Positions 25,573 to 34,108 of a stretch of 52,824 nt of DNA are shown here, piece by piece (position 1 is the stretch's first letter; every line of letters starts with the position of its first letter). The stretch is taken from contig JAFUNJ010000009.1 of assembly GCA_017482355.1 (NCBI GenBank), positions 229,229 through 282,052 of the forward strand, read 5' to 3'. The notes beneath the pieces are model-generated. The model searched no databases. It was not told where the DNA came from and worked only from the letters and a program-made list of their open reading frames with translations. The translations under genes were made by a program, and so were the position numbers. The stretch is from Clostridia bacterium (GTDB lineage: Bacteria > Bacillota > Clostridia > Oscillospirales > CAG-272).

Positions 25573-25891
25573 TACTGCGCAGATAAATGTTCAAATTTGA
25601 CTTAAAGCTGTTGACGAGCGCATCGTGATCCTCGACCGAAATATCACGCGCGGCGCGGAGAAGCACGAGAAGCTCCTTTTCAATATCAGTCTCCTCGTCC
25701 TCGCGTCCCGTAAGATATTCAAGCGAAACGCCGAAATAGTCGGCAACGCGAAGCATATTCTCTAAGCTTGGATCGCGCACACCCGATTTCCACTCATAAA
25801 CGATGGATTTCGGCACGCCGATCTTCTTCGCGAGCGTAACGGCATTGATGCCTCTGCTTTTGAGTAATTCGTTAAACCGTTCAGTAAACAT
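25544..25891 (-). CDS. XRE-family repressor (ImmR-like)
   Basis: 115 residues. Helix-turn-helix at about residues 3-60 (RFNELLKSRGINAVTLAKKI ... IVYEWKSGVRDPSLENML ... GVSLEYLTG) plus a C-terminal acidic/helical tail. The start at 25891 has GGAGAGG two bases upstream; the longer frame is rejected because it would run through operator site 1. It is paired with immA, so it is the probable cleavage target, and it is likely autoregulated through the AATTTC-C-GAAATT palindromes upstream. Confidence 0.92.
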   Translation of the reverse strand: MFTERFNELLKSRGINAVTLAKKIGVPKSIVYEWKSGVRDPSLENMLRVADYFGVSLEYLTGREDEETDIEKELLVLLRAARDISVEDHDALVNSFKSNLNIYLRSNDRSKKETD

Positions 25892-25904
25892 AACCTCTCC
25901 AAAT

Positions 25905-25917
25905 AATTTCCGAAATT
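25905..25917. promoter_or_regulatory. Operator site 1 (XRE leader)
   Basis: AATTTC-C-GAAATT, a perfect 13-bp palindrome in the leader of the XRE gene, 14 bases before its start codon. Confidence 0.65.
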
Positions 25918-25929
25918 TCAGAAAAGCAC

Positions 25930-25958
25930 TTGACAAATCCGAAATTTAGGAATATAAT
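25930..25958 (+). promoter_or_regulatory. Consensus promoter for the sigma-like gene, with operator site 2 in the spacer
   Basis: TTGACA 25930-25935, 17 bp, TATAAT 25953-25958. The spacer contains AATCCGAAATTT at 25936-25947, a one-sided copy of the AATTTC-N-GAAATT operator. Confidence 0.85.
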
Positions 25959-25974
25959 AGTCTTACACAATTCA

Positions 25975-26003
25975 ATTATAAACTAATTTCGGAAATTTGT
26001 CAA
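25975..26003 (-). promoter_or_regulatory. Consensus promoter for the XRE-immA operon, with operator site 3 in the spacer
   Basis: On the minus strand TTGACA (26003-25998), 17 bp, TATAAT (25980-25975). The spacer holds a second perfect palindrome, AATTTC-G-GAAATT at 25985-25997. Confidence 0.85.
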
Positions 26004-26039
26004 CTACTTTTCCGAAAAACATAAATTCGGGAGGTAACT

Positions 26040-26504
26040 ATGAGTAATAAGAACGCTGTGGACTTTTTAAAGCAGTATGATACGCTTCAAAAATCATGCA
26101 AAATTATAGACGAACAAATGTTCGAAATCATGCCGCTCTTGCGCGAGTTGAAAAGGGAAGAGAACGCGGAATCAGATATGCAGAACGAAAACGTATCGCG
26201 CAGATTTAATAAATATCTTGACGGTTTGACAGATGAATACAGGGAGCTTTCTATGAGAAAACGGCTTCTTAACTATCGGATAAAAATGATTGAAAACGTC
26301 GTTTTCGCATTACCGAAAAACGAGCGAAAGGTGATCGAGCGCTTTTTCCTGAGTACCGATAAGCACTACGCCGCCGAGGATCTTATGGAGGAGCTTGAAT
26401 TTGAGAAAACGCACATATATCGCATCAGAACGCGTGCGCTTGAAATGATCTCCGAGATCATAGAAAATATTCCGCTATGCGAAGAATCGTACGAGGAGAC
26501 ATGA
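26040..26504 (+). CDS. Sigma-region-4-like regulator (phage ArpU/RinA-type)
   Basis: 154 residues. Helical N-terminus with a coiled-coil look (QYDTLQKSCKIIDEQMFEI ... YRELSMRKRLLNYRIKMIE), then a sigma-70 region 4-like helix-turn-helix (LPKNERKVIERFF ... YAAEDLMEELEFEKTHIYRIRTRALEMI). Such proteins are late-gene activators in phages and mobile elements. It is divergent from the XRE/ImmA pair under a shared operator region, so it is the probable repressed output of that switch. Degenerate copies of the operator reach its GGGAGG ribosome binding site. Its 3' end overlaps the convergent spmB by 30 bases. Confidence 0.75.
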   Translation: MSNKNAVDFLKQYDTLQKSCKIIDEQMFEIMPLLRELKREENAESDMQNENVSRRFNKYLDGLTDEYRELSMRKRLLNYRIKMIENVVFALPKNERKVIERFFLSTDKHYAAEDLMEELEFEKTHIYRIRTRALEMISEIIENIPLCEESYEET

Positions 26505-26990
26505 AAGGAGAATGCCGAGTATCATAACGGCAATTGCACACGGCAGCGTATAACGCGACTTTGTCGCGCCCGCGCCCGACATATACAGAGCGGTGACGTA
26601 AAACACCGTGTCGGACGAGCCGCTTATGACCGATGCGCAGATACCAATAAAGCTGTCGGGGCCGTGCTTTTCAAAAACGTCGGTGAGCAGCGCGGTCGCT
26701 CCGCTTCCCGATAGCGGACGAACGATAAGAAGCGGCGCGAGCTCGCTCGGAACACCGACCTTGTTGAGGACGGGTGAAAGGAGCTTCGCGAGCAACTCAG
26801 CGGCACCGCTTGCCGAAAACATCGACACCGCAGTCAGGAGCAAAACAAGCGTCGGAATGAGCGAAAAAGCGCCGTTTAAACCCTCTTTAGCGCCCGAAAT
26901 GAAGCTGTTTTGGGTGTCATTTTTTGAAAAAATACAAAAAAGCGAAAACAGCGAGAGAATGATCGGAAGAATGAGGGCAGAAGCGTTCAT
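26475..26990 (-). CDS. spmB: Spore maturation protein B
   Basis: 171 residues, multi-spanning, with the nucleoside-recognition (Gate) domain features GAKEGLNGAFSLIPTLVLLLTA, RPLSGSGATALLTDVF and VISGSSDTVFYVTALYMS. With SpmA it is needed for core dehydration of spores in Bacillus. It overlaps spmA by four bases (ATGA) and is therefore translationally coupled. Confidence 0.93.
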   Translation of the reverse strand: MNASALILPIILSLFSLFCIFSKNDTQNSFISGAKEGLNGAFSLIPTLVLLLTAVSMFSASGAAELLAKLLSPVLNKVGVPSELAPLLIVRPLSGSGATALLTDVFEKHGPDSFIGICASVISGSSDTVFYVTALYMSGAGATKSRYTLPCAIAVMILGILLSCLLVRFFA

Positions 26991-27559
26991 CGCTTGCCGC
27001 CCCCCAAAATTCTAGATAGAACTATGCTGATAACGCATAGCGTGAAGGAGCAAACAATTACGAGCGACACGACCGACGTTGGGTCACTGCTACCCGATGC
27101 GGCGCGAAGCGCGACGACGGTTGTCGGGAAAAGGCAGGGCGGAGCGCAGCCGATGAGGGTAAAGGTGATAAGGTCACTCCCCGCGCTTCCGTCCGACTTA
27201 CAACCGAGCTTTTTCGTTGCGTTCAGCGCTAGCGGCGTCGCGGCGTTTCCAATTCCGAGAATGTTCGCCGCAAGAGAGGTCGATATTTCGTTCACGCCCT
27301 CGCCGCTTTTCGCGGTTTTGGGAAAAACAAGACGTAATATAGGCGAAAGCAGGCGCGAAAACGCGTTAAGGATTCCGCCGTTTTCAGCAACCTTCATTAT
27401 TCCGCACCATAGGCACATCATCGGAAGCAGCGAAAACGCAACTGTAACTGCTCGCGTTCCGCCCGAGATCGCCGCCTCGGTAAGTGCATTTGCGTTTCCG
27501 GTAAACAGTGCGCAAACGACCGATATGATAATTATTACACCCGAAATCTTTATTGCCAT
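26987..27559 (-). CDS. spmA: Spore maturation protein A
   Basis: 190 residues. Gate domain with EAAISGGTRAVTVAFSLLPMMCLWCGIMKVAE, SLAANILGIGNAATPLALNA and TLIGCAPPCLFPTTVVALR. AGGAG ribosome binding site. It marks the genome as coming from a spore-forming or recently spore-forming lineage. Divergent from the AbrB-like gene. Confidence 0.94.
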   Translation of the reverse strand: MAIKISGVIIIISVVCALFTGNANALTEAAISGGTRAVTVAFSLLPMMCLWCGIMKVAENGGILNAFSRLLSPILRLVFPKTAKSGEGVNEISTSLAANILGIGNAATPLALNATKKLGCKSDGSAGSDLITFTLIGCAPPCLFPTTVVALRAASGSSDPTSVVSLVIVCSFTLCVISIVLSRILGGGKR

Positions 27560-27571
27560 TGCTCGCTCCTA

Positions 27572-27600
27572 TTGACAATTTTGAGAGAATATGGTAGAAT
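27572..27600 (+). promoter_or_regulatory. Promoter of the AbrB-like gene
   Basis: TTGACA 27572-27577, 17 bp, TAGAAT 27595-27600. A small hairpin CCGTCG-AAGTG-CGACGG at 27615-27631 lies in the leader directly before the GGAGGA ribosome binding site. Confidence 0.85.
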
Positions 27601-27644
27601 AAGGAAAAATAACGCCGTCGAAGTGCGACGGAGGAGGACGAAAA

Positions 27645-27890
27645 ATGAAATCAACGGGAATCGTAAGACCGATAGACGAGCTTGGAAGAATAGTACTTCC
27701 GAAGGAGCTTCGCAGAAGCATGGAGCTTGAAAATAAGGGCGCCTCTGTCGAAATATTCGTAGACGACGACAAGATCGTCCTCAAAAAGTATAATCCGTCC
27801 TGCGTCTTCTGCGGAAACGCGTCCGATGTCGTTTACCTCAAGGGTAAGCTCGTTTGCCGCGCCTGCATTAAGGACCTCTCCTCGCTTTAA
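27645..27890 (+). CDS. AbrB/SpoVT-family transition-state regulator
   Basis: 81 residues. SpoVT-AbrB swapped-hairpin DNA-binding domain (GIVRPIDELGRIVLPKELRRSM ... VEIFVDDDKIVLKKY) followed by a short C-terminal Cys4 element (CVFCG ... CRAC), probably a zinc knuckle, common in clostridial AbrB paralogues. Ribosome binding site GGAGGAGGACG. Probably controls stationary-phase or sporulation genes; targets unknown. Confidence 0.93.
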   Translation: MKSTGIVRPIDELGRIVLPKELRRSMELENKGASVEIFVDDDKIVLKKYNPSCVFCGNASDVVYLKGKLVCRACIKDLSSL

Positions 27891-27917
27891 TTGTATTTGA
27901 TAAACCGAATAAATATG

Positions 27918-27947
27918 AAAAGAGCAACGGTAAACCGTTGCTCTTTT
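27918..27947. terminator. Bidirectional terminator
   Basis: AAAAGAGCAACGG / CCGTTGCTCTTTT 13-bp stem with a TAAA loop, between the convergent AbrB-like gene and the lipoprotein operon. Confidence 0.92.
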
Positions 27948-27956
27948 GTGTTACAG

Positions 27957-28541
27957 TTATTTTGTGTACGTCTTGTTTTTGCAGATTATCGTGGTAATTT
28001 TATTCTCGCCATACGGGGTTGAGAAAATTTCATCGAAATCATCATCGTCCGCTTCCAAATTTGGAAGATTTAATGTGGTTATAAACGCTATGCATTCCTC
28101 AAAATTGTTACGCACGTCATAAGAATCCCATTCCGCAGGAATAGTGAGCGTCTTTAGGTTTTTGCAGTATTTAAAACAATCTTCGCCCAAAGTACAGTGA
28201 TTACCATCATTTTTAGCAACCGGATATCCATAGAGATTTTCCGAGAAAACAATTTCTTCGACTACGATGTTTCCTGCAAAAAGAGAAGGAGTTATTTGAG
28301 TAACGACCTTATTACCGATAACAGATGGCATAACTATTTTTTTATCGTTTCCAAGGTATTTTGTAAGTATTATGCCGCGTTCTCCTTCCTCATATTCCCA
28401 TTCTAGAGTTTCTGATGTGTTGGGAGCGGGTCCGGTTTCGGGCATTTCATTGCAGTTGCAAATACATTCGGTTTGTCCGCAACCGACGAAACTAATGGTC
28501 AAGCAAATCAAAGCAAGAAGTAAAGCGATTATTTTTTTCAT
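27957..28541 (-). CDS. BspA-like leucine-rich lipoprotein, short paralogue (copy 1)
   Basis: 194 residues. Signal peptide MKKIIALLLALICLTISFVGC with a lipobox ending at Cys21, a short CICNCNEMP linker, then a Treponema BspA-type leucine-rich segment (GIILTKYLGNDKKIVMPSVI ... VEEIVFSENLYG ... CKNLKTLTIPAEW). It ends KNKTYTK, a degenerate version of the TVNGTTYSYNHK end of the next two copies. GAGGAG precedes ATG 28541; the longer frame start is rejected. Last gene of the minus-strand operon. A surface-anchored adhesin or binding protein is likely; the ligand is unknown. Confidence 0.8.
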   Translation of the reverse strand: MKKIIALLLALICLTISFVGCGQTECICNCNEMPETGPAPNTSETLEWEYEEGERGIILTKYLGNDKKIVMPSVIGNKVVTQITPSLFAGNIVVEEIVFSENLYGYPVAKNDGNHCTLGEDCFKYCKNLKTLTIPAEWDSYDVRNNFEECIAFITTLNLPNLEADDDDFDEIFSTPYGENKITTIICKNKTYTK

Positions 28542-28555
28542 AGTAGTTCTCCTCA

Positions 28556-29716
28556 TTATTTATGATTATAGGAATACGTCGTGCCGTTGACGGTTATGGA
28601 ATCTACACGACCGAACGCGGTCGTGACTGCTAGATTAGGATCGGTTTTGATTTCGGTGCATTCGTAATTATTTGCGTAGAATTCACGGCCGCAAAAATAA
28701 TCATCATAGCTATCATAAAGCTCCGAAATATAGTAGAAGCTACATGAAACATAACTGCTAATACCGCTCGAGATTTCATAAACGAACTCGTATTTGCATA
28801 TATAAGTGTCACTCTCACCATCATTACCCAAATCAATAATTCCGTATTTTTCATTAGTAATCTTGTGATCCTTATTTATAATCATTGCCGCTGAACTATT
28901 GGCATAAGCTAGTACGAGAGAATGAATTTCTGATTTGTCTGTAACGAACGAAAGTGTATTGTCTCCAAGCTCGGATTCGAACGGAATGTCCAAAAGCCAG
29001 CCATTGTCGAGTGTATCTCTTTCGGTTACTTCGTCTTCCCCGCCGTATACTTTTGATTGATTAAAATAATACACGGTTTTGTTTTTTATATTGTTAATCA
29101 GCGCTTCGGGCAATACTATATTGTATTCGCCTTTGTAGCGATTACTTTCGCTGAAATCAATTGTCTTGATTTCGGTTGCGGAGTTACAAATGAACGTATT
29201 TACGTTCGGTGCATCACTGTGAATCTTTTGTAACACATAAACAGAGACGGTTTTGAGCGACGGAAAAATCATGGTATTCAAATTTGAAGGCAGATATTCC
29301 GCTTTTACATATTTTTCATCTATTTCGGTATAACCGGAGCAGGTCAATATTTTGAGACTGTCACATCCCTTGAAGCAGTCAAGATAAAGTCCGGTCATAT
29401 AGTCGGATAGGACTATTTCCTCAACGACTACGTTTCCGCCAAAGACATCGCTTTTAAGATCGACGACCTTTTTGTTATCAACAATAGACGGAATAACGAC
29501 CTTCTTTGCACTACCAAGGTACTTGGTTACGGTAAGCCCGTTTTCACCGGACTCAAATTCAAAATCTTCGATTGGCGAAGTAGCAGGAGTCTGTACGCCG
29601 CTGTTATTTGAATTTTCGGAGTTAGCGGACTTTCCTTTATTCGCGGAATCTTCGCAACCTGCAAAAGTTATAGACAGGCAAATTAAAGTAAGAAATAAAG
29701 CGATAATTCTTTTCAT
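28556..29716 (-). CDS. BspA-like leucine-rich lipoprotein (copy 2)
   Basis: 386 residues. Signal peptide with lipobox SITFAGC (Cys21), a Ser/Asn-rich linker, and the shared segment (GLTVTKYLGSAKKVVIPSIV ... GGNVVVEEIVLSDY ... CFKGCDSLKIL). A beta-rich C-terminal half follows and ends with DSITVNGTTYSYNHK. Both ends are nearly identical to copy 3, also at the DNA level, so the genes arose by tandem duplication. Function unknown beyond surface attachment. Confidence 0.8.
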   Translation of the reverse strand: MKRIIALFLTLICLSITFAGCEDSANKGKSANSENSNNSGVQTPATSPIEDFEFESGENGLTVTKYLGSAKKVVIPSIVDNKKVVDLKSDVFGGNVVVEEIVLSDYMTGLYLDCFKGCDSLKILTCSGYTEIDEKYVKAEYLPSNLNTMIFPSLKTVSVYVLQKIHSDAPNVNTFICNSATEIKTIDFSESNRYKGEYNIVLPEALINNIKNKTVYYFNQSKVYGGEDEVTERDTLDNGWLLDIPFESELGDNTLSFVTDKSEIHSLVLAYANSSAAMIINKDHKITNEKYGIIDLGNDGESDTYICKYEFVYEISSGISSYVSCSFYYISELYDSYDDYFCGREFYANNYECTEIKTDPNLAVTTAFGRVDSITVNGTTYSYNHK

Positions 29717-29730
29717 AGCAGTTCTCTTTA

Positions 29731-30771
29731 TTATTTATGATTATAGGAATACGTCTTTCCATTTACGGTTATTTTGCTTATGCCACCAAAAAATCCAAGC
29801 ACGGCATCATTTTTTTTATTTGAAGTTTTGTTAAGAGTGATTAAGAACGCGTCCCCAAAATCGTCATCGTCGTAGTCATTAATTATCCAACCTGCATAGA
29901 ATTTCTCACTGTTTATTGTTACTTCTGCAATAAATCCTTTGTAAAATGTATGGTTGTAGCCAAACAAGGTTTGTTGGAAGTAGTTAACTGTACCAACAGA
30001 ACCTGAATCATTAAGCATTGATTCGTAAATCTCTAATGTGTCTGATTGCGGTTTTTCATCAATTCTTTGAATGAATTCAATTGTACCTCCATATCCGACA
30101 TTCGCATACTCCGCAAATACTTCCTCTCCGGGGAAGCTGTTGGTAGACCATTTTGAATATGTTCTTGTTTCACCGTCTTTATCCGTTACGTTGTAATCGT
30201 AGAGGTAGGCTTTCTTTCCGGAGATTTCTTTTAGCAGTTTTTCTGAAATTATAAATGAGGTATTATTTGTTTCAAGAGCACCTTTAATTTCAGTTGCGTT
30301 GCTGATATCAATCGTTTTTAGAGCACCGCCGAAAAGATAATCAAGCTGTTGAAGCTGTGCTGTTTTTAGCCCGAGCAGTCTAATAGTTTTTATTGAGGGA
30401 TGATCGTTTCCTTTAAATGTAGTTATTGATCCTTGATACACAACTTCATTTAAGTTATCGCATCCTTTAAAAATTGACGTATTGACCGTATCTATATACT
30501 CAGGTATAACGATCTTGTTGACAATGACGTTTCCAACAAATGCAGATTCGGAAATGTCGGTTACTTTTTTGCTCTCTACGACAGAGGGTATAACAACGGT
30601 TTTACGGGTTCCCTTATATGCCGTTATTTCAATTCCGCTGCCGTTAGTTTCAAATTCAAATTCTTCGATTGGCGTAGGCTTTTCGTTGTTCGTTTTTGAA
30701 TTGTTTCCGCAACCGACAAAAGTAACGGTTAAGCAAATCAGGGCAAGAAGTAAGGCAATAATTTTTTTCAT
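29731..30771 (-). CDS. BspA-like leucine-rich lipoprotein (copy 3)
   Basis: 346 residues. Signal peptide nearly the same as copy 1 (MKKIIALLLALICLTVTFVGC), then GIEITAYKGTRKTVVIPSVV, SAFVGNVIVNKIVIPEYI and IFKGCDNLNEVVY of BspA-type leucine-rich repeats. The C-terminal half has diverged from copy 2 but ends SKITVNGKTYSYNHK. AAAAGGAG ribosome binding site. Cotranscribed with its neighbours on the minus strand. Confidence 0.8.
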   Translation of the reverse strand: MKKIIALLLALICLTVTFVGCGNNSKTNNEKPTPIEEFEFETNGSGIEITAYKGTRKTVVIPSVVESKKVTDISESAFVGNVIVNKIVIPEYIDTVNTSIFKGCDNLNEVVYQGSITTFKGNDHPSIKTIRLLGLKTAQLQQLDYLFGGALKTIDISNATEIKGALETNNTSFIISEKLLKEISGKKAYLYDYNVTDKDGETRTYSKWSTNSFPGEEVFAEYANVGYGGTIEFIQRIDEKPQSDTLEIYESMLNDSGSVGTVNYFQQTLFGYNHTFYKGFIAEVTINSEKFYAGWIINDYDDDDFGDAFLITLNKTSNKKNDAVLGFFGGISKITVNGKTYSYNHK

Positions 30772-30812
30772 GATATTTCTCCTTTTATTTATTTACGGGC
30801 TTTTACTCGAAA

Positions 30813-33518
30813 TCAACCGTAGTAAAAATATTTGTCGGGTGTTTCGTACGTATAGGTGTATACAACTTTACCATTATATTTGCATCTCACGACACCGTTT
30901 GAAAGTCCGGTTTCGACATACGCTCCGACGTCGTATTCATTTATTTGATTGCCAGCGTAATCATAAATATATACTACGTTATCGCTCTCAATGAGCGCAT
31001 ACTTTCCATCATACGAAATGTTGGGGAGGTAATTATCAAAGGAGACCTTTATGGGCTCAAATATATAACCGTTAGCATTCTCAAATCCAAGATAAGTAGT
31101 TCCTTCTGAATTTTCAATCAGCTTTGGAACGATACCGTTTGGATATTTATAGTCATAATACAACTGGTTCTTTTCTGACGAAAGAGCTGACAAAGTGTCC
31201 CTGCTATAAAGAACGTTATCTACCCAAAAGTACTTTCCGCGCAGAATATAAGTTTCACCGTTTTCAAAAATTGAATGCGATCCGTCGGTTTTTAAAAAGT
31301 TAGTAACGGTTCCGTTCGGAGTCAGAGAGTAATAGTACGTATCATAAACATATACGGTTTTCCACAACGTTTTTCCGCTATCAAAATCAAAGTTTTCGAT
31401 AGACAAGTCAACATCTAATAGATTTACGGAACCGGACACTTTATTTAGTTTAGCATCGTAAAATGAGACAATATTCCACGCGGTTTTAAATGAATAAATG
31501 CCGTCATTAGAATAGAATATTTCATTTTTGATTTCATATTCCGATGCGCAGAACGAAGTTTTGAGAATCGGATGATCTGATGAGGGGGGAACGACCCATT
31601 GACCGTTAGCACCGAGAATTCCTATTTTGTAAGTCACGCCGTTGTATGATTCGTCCATGGAATATGCGAGTATGTATCCGTCTTCAAATCCCGGAACATC
31701 ATATTCATACCATAATGCCGATTTGTCTCTATCCGGTATAACAAACTTTACGTTTAAGGATTCTTCGGAAGCAACGACGGTTCCCTTGCTATCTACTATT
31801 GCATAGGTTGATCCGCTTACCAAGGTGTATCCGGAGCTATTTGTTTTAGCATAAGGTGTGTAGCCATCAAGCTTTCCTAATATTCTTCCGTCGGTATCGC
31901 TCAGTACGAATTTGTCTTTGTCCCGAACCCAAGCGTATCCGTTTGTCAGACCAGAAATATATTTTGCTTCTCTGATGACGGAGTCGCTTACATACTCAAA
32001 CTTGAGCTCATCGAAATTAAGCTCAATATCTGCTTCTTTTATCTTTACGCCGTGGCAATCGACCAGCAGAAGCTTTGAAATGAATTCGTCACATTCTGCA
32101 ATTGCGTCATTTACTGAAGATTTGCTTTCCAATTTTTTGCCAAAGTACAAGAAGCATTCAAGTGTGCGTTTTTTTGCCAACGCAGACAGCAACATTGCGT
32201 TTACATTCTTTTGTTGAGTTACGCTGTCGGCTGCTGATGCTCCATTTTTAATCATAGAGTCTGCAGTTGATGAAATGTCATAATAAACAATAATTTTGCT
32301 CTTTTCGGATGTCTCTTTGTATTTGTACGGAAATAATATTTTTCCTACAACCGAGATAACCGAGATACTTGATCCAACAGTTTTGTCAATGAGCGTTTCA
32401 GCCAGTTCTTCTCCAACTGCATCAATATAGTTTTTGGCAATACTTTGGTATGGAGCTTTAATGTCGGATAAAGCTTCTTTGGCGCCTGAATATACTACGC
32501 TATTTTTGTTCGCATGCTGTACAAGCGCATTTAGAGCATCCTGATATCCTTTAAGTGAGTTCATATTAGCTCTGAATGACGTGATAGATTTGGCTATAGG
32601 CGCCACAATCATTACTCCGGTTGAGAGCGCTCTGAATGCACGAATAGAATCAAAAACATTGTACACGCTGTTTTGTACAGAGCTGTCAAGGGCATATTCT
32701 GCCATAAATATTCCAACTTGATTCTCAAATTCAGGATCCGCCAAATCAATCCCGCAATCGTCTAACCATTTATCTATTGAGGCGATATTTCCAATGATAC
32801 CAAATGTTTTTTCTGCTATTTCTCCACCAATATAATCGGGATTTGCCATTTCAGTAAACGCGTTCACATATTCATCTTGGTTAAAATACTCCGGACTATT
32901 ATTATGAACAGCTGCTTTAAATGCGTTACAAATAGATTCGCCAAAATTCCACACGTTGTTTAGCGCGTGGGTGCCGGCTAACAGCCAAAACGAGCTCTCC
33001 CCATCTTTTAAATAGTCGTCAAGACAGCCTGACGGTAAGCCAATATGATCTTTTGTTAATTCATAATAGGTGGTCATCATTGGGGAAAATGTGAGAGAAT
33101 TATTTTCGCATTCAAGGGGACAATCCAGCCACGATAAAACCGAGGAAAGATGAAAATAATATGTCCCATTGTATTCTACTGCACCGCCATAAGTTCCGGT
33201 TGTTTTCTGATCCGGCAAATATACTTTGTCGCTATTGTAGAAGAAAAGGACAATCTTATGTCCAAGAAAAAACCACGCATAATCTCCCGAAGAATGCGCT
33301 TCTGTGTAGTTATATCGAGTTACGTACTCGAGATCGGATGCGCTAATGTACAATTCATCTCCATGTCTGACAAACTGGAGTATTTTAGTTGTTTCCTTGT
33401 CTTTGATGACACGGACAGGCACATAAACAGTACTTACCGTGTTCTCTGCGGCGAATGTTGAAAAACAGTTCAATACATAAAATAAGACCAACAGTATTGA
33501 TATGATTTTTTTACTCAT
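30813..33518 (-). CDS. Large secreted protein with N-terminal stalk-like domain and C-terminal propeller-like repeats
   Basis: 901 residues, not recognised as a whole. Signal peptide at 1-24 (KKIISILLVLFYVLNCFSTFA). Residues 30-130 resemble copper-amine-oxidase N-terminal or stalk domains (YVPVRVI ... GDELYISASDLEYVT). The middle part (about 150-500) is mainly helical. The last about 350 residues are repeats of the type GYAWVRDKDKFVLSDTDGRI, YTLVSGSTYAIVDSKG, YKIGILGANGQWV and YALIESDNVVYIYDYAG, as in WG/KWG beta-propellers. ATG 33518 overlaps the upstream gene by eight bases and is preferred to GTG 33530. It probably acts outside the membrane with its operon partners. Confidence 0.65.
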   Translation of the reverse strand: MSKKIISILLVLFYVLNCFSTFAAENTVSTVYVPVRVIKDKETTKILQFVRHGDELYISASDLEYVTRYNYTEAHSSGDYAWFFLGHKIVLFFYNSDKVYLPDQKTTGTYGGAVEYNGTYYFHLSSVLSWLDCPLECENNSLTFSPMMTTYYELTKDHIGLPSGCLDDYLKDGESSFWLLAGTHALNNVWNFGESICNAFKAAVHNNSPEYFNQDEYVNAFTEMANPDYIGGEIAEKTFGIIGNIASIDKWLDDCGIDLADPEFENQVGIFMAEYALDSSVQNSVYNVFDSIRAFRALSTGVMIVAPIAKSITSFRANMNSLKGYQDALNALVQHANKNSVVYSGAKEALSDIKAPYQSIAKNYIDAVGEELAETLIDKTVGSSISVISVVGKILFPYKYKETSEKSKIIVYYDISSTADSMIKNGASAADSVTQQKNVNAMLLSALAKKRTLECFLYFGKKLESKSSVNDAIAECDEFISKLLLVDCHGVKIKEADIELNFDELKFEYVSDSVIREAKYISGLTNGYAWVRDKDKFVLSDTDGRILGKLDGYTPYAKTNSSGYTLVSGSTYAIVDSKGTVVASEESLNVKFVIPDRDKSALWYEYDVPGFEDGYILAYSMDESYNGVTYKIGILGANGQWVVPPSSDHPILKTSFCASEYEIKNEIFYSNDGIYSFKTAWNIVSFYDAKLNKVSGSVNLLDVDLSIENFDFDSGKTLWKTVYVYDTYYYSLTPNGTVTNFLKTDGSHSIFENGETYILRGKYFWVDNVLYSRDTLSALSSEKNQLYYDYKYPNGIVPKLIENSEGTTYLGFENANGYIFEPIKVSFDNYLPNISYDGKYALIESDNVVYIYDYAGNQINEYDVGAYVETGLSNGVVRCKYNGKVVYTYTYETPDKYFYYG

Positions 33519-34053
33519 AAAGTTCACCACCCATCTTGGTAATTACTTCTTGTGCGTAGGTCAAGTATCCGCCTAAATAAGAATCATATACTTCGTAGGG
33601 GATTTCGTCTAAGATCCACGAGTCGCCGGCGTCTAAGGTAAATGTCAATTCTACCAACTTTTCTGTCTTTTTCGCTGCGTCCACGGCACTTTTTACCTTT
33701 TGAGCGTATACTTCCTGAGTTATCGTTTGATCACCTAATGAATTGAGTAGTTCCGATAGAGCTCCGCCAATATCAATGCTTTGTATCTGACAATTAGCAG
33801 TTGCAGTATTGCCATGAACAGATATTGAAAGAACAGAAATTTTTGCTGAGGTTTTCAATTTGTTTAGTTCGTAACTGCTGGCATCAGAATTAATAAAAGC
33901 GCTCTTCATTTGGTCGTCGATAAGTTGTTGAGCAACTGTTACGGATAGTTTCTTTTCATCGTGGCCTTTCGGTACCAACGCTATCACCAAGACGACTGTT
34001 AGAACAATTACAATGGCTGCAATGGTTGATATTATTAATTTTCGATTCTTCAT
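33511..34053 (-). CDS. Membrane-anchored extracytoplasmic protein of unknown function
   Basis: 180 residues. A short basic N-terminus (MKNRK), one membrane helix at about 6-27, then a soluble domain with repeated alpha/beta pattern (SVTVAQQLIDDQMKSAF ... AKISVLSISVHGNTATANC ... VELTFTLDAGDSWILDEIP). The layout resembles small NTF2-like or DUF4878-type lipoprotein-related domains, but I cannot name it. It overlaps the 901-residue protein gene, so the two products probably work together. Confidence 0.6.
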   Translation of the reverse strand: MKNRKLIISTIAAIVIVLTVVLVIALVPKGHDEKKLSVTVAQQLIDDQMKSAFINSDASSYELNKLKTSAKISVLSISVHGNTATANCQIQSIDIGGALSELLNSLGDQTITQEVYAQKVKSAVDAAKKTEKLVELTFTLDAGDSWILDEIPYEVYDSYLGGYLTYAQEVITKMGGELYE

Positions 34054-34077
34054 TTTCCGTGTTCCTTTAAGTCACAA

Positions 34078-34096
34078 AGCCGAGGTTAACTCGGCT
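34078..34096 (-). terminator. Weak terminator-like hairpin
   Basis: AGCCGAG-GTTAA-CTCGGCT between the zinc-ribbon gene and the next minus-strand gene. Read on the minus strand it is followed only by TTTGTG, so it is at best an attenuator. Confidence 0.4.
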
Positions 34097-34108
34097 CTGC
34101 AAGTGTAT

